Part shown: in pieces, positions 59,677 through 64,000 of the stretch | Layout of the letters: each line of letters opens with the position of its first letter | Position numbering within the stretch: position 1 is the first letter of the stretch | DNA from: Lachnospiraceae bacterium | Lineage (GTDB): Bacteria; Bacillota; Clostridia; Lachnospirales; Lachnospiraceae | NCBI GenBank assembly: GCA_015057835.1 | Contig: SVDL01000001.1 | Location: 60,745-124,744, forward strand | Length of the DNA: 64,000 nucleotides | Reading direction: 5' to 3' | The notes under the pieces: model-generated | Seen by the model: only the letters and a program-made list of their open reading frames with translations | What the model was told of the DNA's origin: nothing | The model's database searches: none | Program-made: the position numbers and the translations under genes

Positions 59677-60891
59677 TCATCTCTGACATCCGCTCACCCC
59701 GTACCCGCTCGTAAGCCGCAGGGCAGTCTCCGGGTCATCCGGATCCATGCCGATTATCTGGCGGATCTTCTCCATCCTGTACCGCAGAGTATTGCGGTGG
59801 ATATGGAGATAATTCGCGGCGCGGTTGAGATCGTTTCTCTCGTAGAGATAGCCGAACAGGGTCTCTTTATAATCCGTACCGAATTCACGGTCATGCTGCG
59901 CAAGAATCTTCAGTTCATCCGGGATCAGGTTTTCTTCCGACAGAGATGTTTTTGCCTGTCGGAAGATGATCGCGGGATAGTAATCCCGGAAATAATATAC
60001 GATTTCATCCGGGTCGGACGCCATTCCGGCCTGCAGCGCGGTCTCCGCCTGCTCGATATACTTTGCCCTCTCACTGATTTCCGTAAAGCGTCCGCTGAGA
60101 CCTGCATGAAACTGGTAGTCCGTCAGCACCGCCCGCATCCGCTGGCGGATGTATCCCATAGACGCCTCGTTTCTGTTTTCCATCAGGATATACAGCCTGT
60201 TCTCCCTAAACTGGTAAATAATATTGGGATAAATAGAGCGGATCCGCCCCCGGAGAAAGTCCTGCATAGAGTCATTTTCCTCATAGATCCCGATGACGGC
60301 GATCTGATACTCCGGGGAGATATCCACATAGGGGCGATATTTCACCGGGTCCAGCGGTTCTGAAAACTCTTCCGGATTAAAAAACCTTCTGGCAAATACC
60401 TGGCGGACCGGATTTCTCATGTTTTTTTTCTGATAATCCGATGTCTGCAGGAAAATGCCGAAAAGACTGCACACCATTGTATTAAGACGGCAGGCTTCTT
60501 CCTTCTTCTCTATATCCATAAACAGGAGACTGATGAACCCTTCCAGTTCTTTATTGACGTAAACAGGTCCGCAGCTCTGGGGATAATCCCTTGAGACTCC
60601 CCAGTCCACATAGATGGCCGTGCTCGAATTGGCAATGGATTCCAGATACCCCGCCTTAATATACTGATCTGTGATCGTTTCCGTACGCGCTGCGCCGTAT
60701 TGTGCGATATCTTCCCAATAGGGATCCTCAAAAGAGCCTCCGTTTGCAAATGCCAGCAGCTTGAACGCTTCATCTACGATAATGATCGGTATCTGAAAGC
60801 ACTTATAAAACAGCTTCGCAAAAGAATTCGGATCTGTCCCTTCCGCAATGCTCCTGATCGCCTTTTCATAGTATTCGGCATATTCCATCAT
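59677..60891 (-). CDS. CdaR/PucR-family transcriptional regulator
   Basis: 404 residues. The C-terminal 70 residues carry the PucR-type helix-turn-helix: YKETLFGYLYERNDLNRAAN, LHIHRNTLRYRMEKIRQIIG. The N-terminal part (IIIVDEAFKLLAFANGG, YVDWGVSRDYPQSCGPVYVN) looks like a sensory/GAF-like domain, and a middle GGDEF-like region is typical of CdaR relatives. Effector unknown. Its promoter contains a 16-bp perfect palindrome, suggesting autoregulation. It is transcribed with the patatin-like gene. Confidence 0.85.
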   Translation of the reverse strand: MMEYAEYYEKAIRSIAEGTDPNSFAKLFYKCFQIPIIIVDEAFKLLAFANGGSFEDPYWEDIAQYGAARTETITDQYIKAGYLESIANSSTAIYVDWGVSRDYPQSCGPVYVNKELEGFISLLFMDIEKKEEACRLNTMVCSLFGIFLQTSDYQKKNMRNPVRQVFARRFFNPEEFSEPLDPVKYRPYVDISPEYQIAVIGIYEENDSMQDFLRGRIRSIYPNIIYQFRENRLYILMENRNEASMGYIRQRMRAVLTDYQFHAGLSGRFTEISERAKYIEQAETALQAGMASDPDEIVYYFRDYYPAIIFRQAKTSLSEENLIPDELKILAQHDREFGTDYKETLFGYLYERNDLNRAANYLHIHRNTLRYRMEKIRQIIGMDPDDPETALRLTSGYGVSGCQR

Positions 60892-60949
60892 CGAATGTTC
60901 CTGCCTTTTCCATCACGCTCTGTCTTATTTGTCGAATTATTTCTCTTCC

Positions 60950-60977
60950 ATTATACGGTATTTGTCAAATTTGACAA
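60950..60977 (-). promoter_or_regulatory. promoter with TTGTCAAATTTGACAA operator
   Basis: On the minus strand TTGTCA (60977-60972), 16-bp spacer, TATAAT (60955-60950). The perfect 16-bp palindrome TTGTCAAATTTGACAA (60962-60977) covers the -35 box. A further half site CTGTCAAAT lies at 61012-61020. Confidence 0.65.
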
Positions 60978-61007
60978 TCATATTTTTTCTAATAGTTATT
61001 CATGACA

Positions 61008-61036
61008 TTGCCTGTCAAATGTACGAATGATAGAAT
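61008..61036 (+). promoter_or_regulatory. promoter for the structured RNA candidate
   Basis: TTGCCT (61008-61013), 17-bp spacer, TAGAAT (61031-61036), predicted start near 61043. The spacer carries the TGTCAAA half of the palindrome upstream of the CdaR gene. Confidence 0.5.
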
Positions 61037-61042
61037 TATGGT

Positions 61043-61262
61043 AAGAATTCAAAGCGGTCGGAAAAAGATTATCGGATCGGCATGAAACGTTATCCCGGAT
61101 GAGACCGCAATGCGAATTCATTTGATCCAGGGAATCAACGGGACATATCTCCTGCTGTTTCGCAACTTCATAGGCGCCGTCGGTTTTCCGGCGGCGTTCT
61201 CTTATGTCCGGATCAAATGAAAGACCTCAGGAAAAGTCATTCCCCTGAGGTCTTCATTTTCT
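61043..61262 (+). ncRNA. candidate standalone structured RNA, about 220 nt
   Basis: No gene lies on either strand here. In order: GCGGTC/GACCGC (61054-61059 with 61103-61108); a perfect 12-bp closing stem TTCATTTGATCC (61117-61128) with 61210-61221; inside it GGACATA/TATGTCC (61141-61147 with 61203-61209), stacked directly on the closing stem on the 3' side and leaving a 12-nt bulge (AGGGAATCAACG) on the 5' side; an inner 9-bp hairpin (61175-61183 with 61188-61196, TTTT loop) with one pair that is G-U only on the plus strand. A terminator follows at once. No known RNA family was recognised. Confidence 0.55.
61221..61254. terminator. terminator between the RNA candidate and the permease gene
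   Basis: AAGACCTCAGG / CCTGAGGTCTT, perfect 11-bp stem, 12-nt loop, followed by CATTTTCTTT. It also serves the convergent permease gene. Confidence 0.88.
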
Positions 61263-61314
61263 TTAGAAATAAAATATTGGTATTTCGGGATTTCTCCCTG
61301 CTGCCGGCAGCCGT

Positions 61315-62565
61315 TTACTCCCGCCGCAGGGCATCGATCGGATTGAGGTTCGCCGCCTTGATGGACGGCAGCAGCCCGAATACGATTCCGATGACCATGG
61401 AAAATCCCACGCCGAGGAAGATCGCCGGAACAGAGATCGCCACAGGCGTCTCCGACATTCGCGCTATGACATAAGCGAGTACGATTCCCGCGATCACCCC
61501 GAGGATCCCTCCGATGCTGGTCAGAAGAGCGGATTCCGTGAGGAACTGGCCCAGGATCTTGCGCTTCGGGGCACCGAGCGCCTTTTTAAGGCCGATCTCA
61601 CTGGTTCTTTCCGTGACGGAGACAAGCATGATATTCATGACGCCGATTCCGCCTACCAGCAGTGCGATGGACGCGACCCAGATCAGCAGGTTATTGGTGC
61701 TCTGGGACAGTTCCTGCTTGTTTCTCGCTTTTTCAAGAAGGTCTTCTGCCTTATAGGACAGTTCCTCCGTCCTTCCTGTGATGCAGCGGGCCATGACGCC
61801 CTCGACCTCCTTGCCGACGTTGCTCATGTCCTCTGTTTCCCGGGCCCGGGCGACGCAGTTTTTCGGCTCGTCGAAGTTGTAAATAATGGACCATGCCGCA
61901 TCCGGCATAAGAACCGCTCCGTACTGTTCCTGATTATACGTGTAATAATCCTGGATCGAATTGATCACCGGCTCAAAGTTTTTGGATTTCTTGTAGAGTC
62001 CGACGCACATAAACGGTTCACCGCGAATCTCGATCGTTCCGCCCACGGCTCCGCCATCCGGGAACAGGCTGGTCGCAGCCGCCTCATCGAGCAGGACCAC
62101 TTTGTGGATCCTGTCGTAATCCGCCTGTACAAAGGGACGCCCGCTGTAAATGACATAGCCGCAGGTATTCAGATAATGCAGATCAACACCGCGGATGCTT
62201 CCGCCATTCATCGATTCTTTTCCCTGCGTCACGCCGTCCGCGTAGCTTCTCGAATAATAGAAAGAGGCGTCGCTCACATCGTCGAAAGCGCGGATCTCTT
62301 CCATCATGTCATCCGTCACCGGCATGACGCCTTCCGGCGCTCCCATGTCCATATAGTAGTCAGACTCGCCCTGTCTCAGGGAAACTGTCACGTTGTTATT
62401 ACCCGCGCCGATCAGGTTCTGCATGATCTGTTCATTTGTCCCCTTGATCGTCGAGACGATCGCGATGATGGCGGCTATGCCGATAATGACGCCCAGCATC
62501 GTGAGGAACGACCGCATTTTGTGCGACCAGATCCCGCGGAATGAAAATCTCAGGTTCTCAAGCAT
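61315..62565 (-). CDS. FtsX/MacB-type ABC transporter permease
   Basis: 416 residues. An N-terminal helix (MRSFLTMLGVIIGIAAIIAI), a roughly 240-residue extracytoplasmic MacB-like domain (residues 45-285), then three C-terminal helices with VGGIGVMNIMLVSVTERTSE and GILGVIAGIVLAYVIARM, and the conserved end KAANLNPIDALRRE. It belongs to MacB/LolE-like exporters that work with an ATPase and a membrane fusion protein. The fusion protein is the upstream neighbour; the ATPase gene is not between them, so it must lie beyond the right edge or elsewhere. Confidence 0.9.
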   Translation of the reverse strand: MLENLRFSFRGIWSHKMRSFLTMLGVIIGIAAIIAIVSTIKGTNEQIMQNLIGAGNNNVTVSLRQGESDYYMDMGAPEGVMPVTDDMMEEIRAFDDVSDASFYYSRSYADGVTQGKESMNGGSIRGVDLHYLNTCGYVIYSGRPFVQADYDRIHKVVLLDEAAATSLFPDGGAVGGTIEIRGEPFMCVGLYKKSKNFEPVINSIQDYYTYNQEQYGAVLMPDAAWSIIYNFDEPKNCVARARETEDMSNVGKEVEGVMARCITGRTEELSYKAEDLLEKARNKQELSQSTNNLLIWVASIALLVGGIGVMNIMLVSVTERTSEIGLKKALGAPKRKILGQFLTESALLTSIGGILGVIAGIVLAYVIARMSETPVAISVPAIFLGVGFSMVIGIVFGLLPSIKAANLNPIDALRRE

Positions 62566-62654
62566 TTCTGCTGCTCCTTATTTATTCTTTATCTTTCCGA
62601 AACAGTTCCGGAAAATGAAACCGCTCCCGCACGGAGCGCTCTCCCCGTGTTTCC

Positions 62655-64000
62655 TTACATGCCATACAGCTCGTCCGGCGAGCCGTGACGTGTCTTTGCG
62701 CCTTCCTTGACTCCCTTCCCGTACGGGAATGCGATCCAGTCCGAGCGGCTGACGCCGGAAATGATCAGGTATCCTTCGCCGTTCAGCTTGCCGACTTTGA
62801 TCTCCTGTTTGACCAGTTTTCCGTCCGCGTCTTCTTTGAAAACGTACTTTTTATTGTTTTCTTCACGGATAAATGCTTTCCAGAGATAGAAGTCGCTGTC
62901 CTCTTCCTCTTCGTAGAATTCCCCTTCTTCGCCGGTCATCATACCGTCTTCGGTCATGCCTTCTTCCCCGGCCATCATATCCTCTTCGGTCACGCCTTCT
63001 TCGCCGGCCATCATGTCCTCTTCGGTCATGCCCTCTTCACCGGCCATCATGTCCTCTTCGGTCATGCCCTCTTCGCCGGCCATCATATCCTCTTCGGTCA
63101 TGCCCTCTTCGCCGGCCATCATGCCGCCGTCTTCCATGCCGCTTCCGCCCTTCATAACGGAGACCTGCACCCAGGAATTGTTCGGCAGCTGTGCCGATTC
63201 ATCGAGGATCTGCGCCGTAAACGGATAATAGGTGACGGTGCTTTCTCCCCATCCGAACATGCCGCTGTTATCCGGGTAGGGCGAGATCTCTTTAATGACC
63301 GCCTGATAACTCATGCCGGTCTCCCAGGACATGACCATGACCGGATCTCCCTCATGAATTTCATCGAGAAGCAGTTCCGACAGACCGCACCGGACGTACT
63401 GTCCGCCGCTGCCGGTCACGGAAATGAATGCCGATCCGTCCGCCATCGGGTTTTCCGGATCGCCGACGTGTTTCACCACGCCGTCCATCTTGGCCTTCAC
63501 TTCGCCCTGCTCGTCCGCGATCTTCGCGTCTTTGAGCCGCAGTTCCGCCTCTCTGAGGTCCAGCTGATAATCCCGCAGCGTATCTTCCGCGTCTTTTCTC
63601 GCCTGCGCAAGTTCTTCCTTCGAATACTGCGCGTTCGGGGAAATGAGTCCGACCGAAGACAGATCATACCCGTTCGAACCGCCGTCTCCGCCTCCGCCGA
63701 AGGCCACTTTCGTGAACTTCGCGCCGTCGGTAATGGATCCGCTCGGTCCCGCGAGAACGGTCGTCTGTGCAAACCGTCCGCTGACCTTCACAAAACTGCC
63801 GGAATTTCCGGTCGCAGCGGCATTTACAGGATTGCCGCTGTTATTATTGTCATCGCCATTAGTTGCAGGCGGGATGCTGGGCGTTGGTGTGCCTGTCGGA
63901 TCCGGCGTGGGCGTCGGTGTCTCCGTCGGTTCTGTTGTCGGGGTCGGCGTATCCGTCGGTTCCGTTGTCGGTGTCGGCGTATCTGTCGGTTCTGCTGTTG
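62655..64000 (-). CDS. membrane fusion (HlyD/MacA-like) protein, partial
   Basis: The reverse strand is open from 62655 to the window edge, longer than the ORF-track start at 63791 (a GTG inside the gene). From the edge: a Thr/Pro-rich linker (TPTPTTEPTDTPTPTT units), an AATGNSGSFVKVSGRF start of a barrel, a coiled segment (YSKEELAQARKDAEDTLRDY), a lipoyl-like GEVKAKMDGVVKHVG, then beta domains and six 12-residue acidic Met-rich repeats near the C-terminus. It links the inner permease to the cell wall side. In a Gram-positive context it acts outside the membrane. The N-terminus is outside the window. Confidence 0.82.
   Translation of the reverse strand, partial: TAEPTDTPTPTTEPTDTPTPTTEPTETPTPTPDPTGTPTPSIPPATNGDDNNNSGNPVNAAATGNSGSFVKVSGRFAQTTVLAGPSGSITDGAKFTKVAFGGGGDGGSNGYDLSSVGLISPNAQYSKEELAQARKDAEDTLRDYQLDLREAELRLKDAKIADEQGEVKAKMDGVVKHVGDPENPMADGSAFISVTGSGGQYVRCGLSELLLDEIHEGDPVMVMSWETGMSYQAVIKEISPYPDNSGMFGWGESTVTYYPFTAQILDESAQLPNNSWVQVSVMKGGSGMEDGGMMAGEEGMTEEDMMAGEEGMTEEDMMAGEEGMTEEDMMAGEEGVTEEDMMAGEEGMTEDGMMTGEEGEFYEEEEDSDFYLWKAFIREENNKKYVFKEDADGKLVKQEIKVGKLNGEGYLIISGVSRSDWIAFPYGKGVKEGAKTRHGSPDELYGM
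62919..63122. repeat. 36-bp minisatellite in the fusion protein gene
   Basis: Almost six copies of a 36-bp unit encoding MMAGEEGMTEED (minus strand), one with V for M and the last two degenerate. It gives an acidic, methionine-rich segment of about 68 residues. Confidence 0.92.

Noticed and set aside
61043-61262. Identification of the RNA candidate as 6S RNA, SRP RNA or a known riboswitch
   Set aside because: The size fits 6S RNA, but the ends do not form the long closing helix with a central bubble; the SRP loop and conserved riboswitch cores I could recall are absent.
62873-63157. Arg/Ser/Pro-rich plus-strand ORF
   Set aside because: Antisense product of the 36-bp minisatellite in the fusion protein gene.

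Overview
The window reads as chromosome of a moderately GC-rich anaerobic Firmicute, most likely a gut Clostridia of Lachnospiraceae type. Support for this is a PerR regulator next to a rubrerythrin, a DUF4317 protein, lipoproteins with a short signal, a lipobox and a long Glu/Pro/Ala tether, CUT1 sugar ABC transporters and many DUF624 (YesL) proteins. Assignment to a genus is not possible by eye. I saw no rRNA, tRNA, CRISPR array, integrase or transposase.

Layout. 1-2414: a DUF2298 (YYY) membrane protein cut by the left edge. 2.6-3.8 kb: perR and an N-terminal-rubredoxin (reverse) rubrerythrin. 3.9-18 kb: a sugar system. On the minus strand two permeases, a MalK-like ATPase fused to a DUF624 membrane domain, a FucI-like isomerase, a second MalK-like ATPase, a LacI regulator and a ceramidase-superfamily protein; divergently, a solute-binding lipoprotein and a second ceramidase-superfamily protein. 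18-28 kb (minus): DUF4317, ROK glucokinase, aldose epimerase, FGGY kinase, DUF624, KDG kinase, KDPG aldolase, cupin, DUF308 membrane protein, SIS isomerase.

28-40 kb (minus): a second sugar system with a solute-binding lipoprotein, two permeases, DeoR regulator, FGGY kinase, amidohydrolase, AraA-like isomerase, archaeal-type triosephosphate isomerase homologue, a YjbQ protein, an MsmX/UgpC-type ATPase and a second YjbQ. 40-42 kb: AraC regulator, DUF624, GNAT. 42-52 kb: MFS transporter, UroD-like protein, NagA-like deacetylase, two tandem divergent NagB-like proteins, DUF4432 epimerase-like protein, CapA-type protein and M20 peptidase. 52-58 kb: aspartase with a divergent Lrp regulator, a second archaeal-type TIM homologue and two tandem MATE pumps. 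58-64 kb: patatin-like lipase, CdaR/PucR regulator, a candidate standalone structured RNA, an FtsX/MacB-type permease and a membrane fusion protein cut by the right edge.

How it fits together. The two ABC systems bring in sugars; kinases, isomerases, epimerases and the KDG kinase/KDPG aldolase pair feed them to glycolysis or the lower Entner-Doudoroff route, and the Nag-like block handles amino sugars or a related compound. The most novel-looking items are (1) the importer with two different ATPases, one fused to DUF624; (2) the AraA-like/kinase/TIM-like/YjbQ/amidohydrolase cluster, an uncharacterised catabolic pathway; (3) a roughly 220-nt structured RNA candidate with its own promoter and terminator; (4) a shared GTTTCnGAAAC-like operator; and (5) coding minisatellites with 36-bp and 18-bp units.
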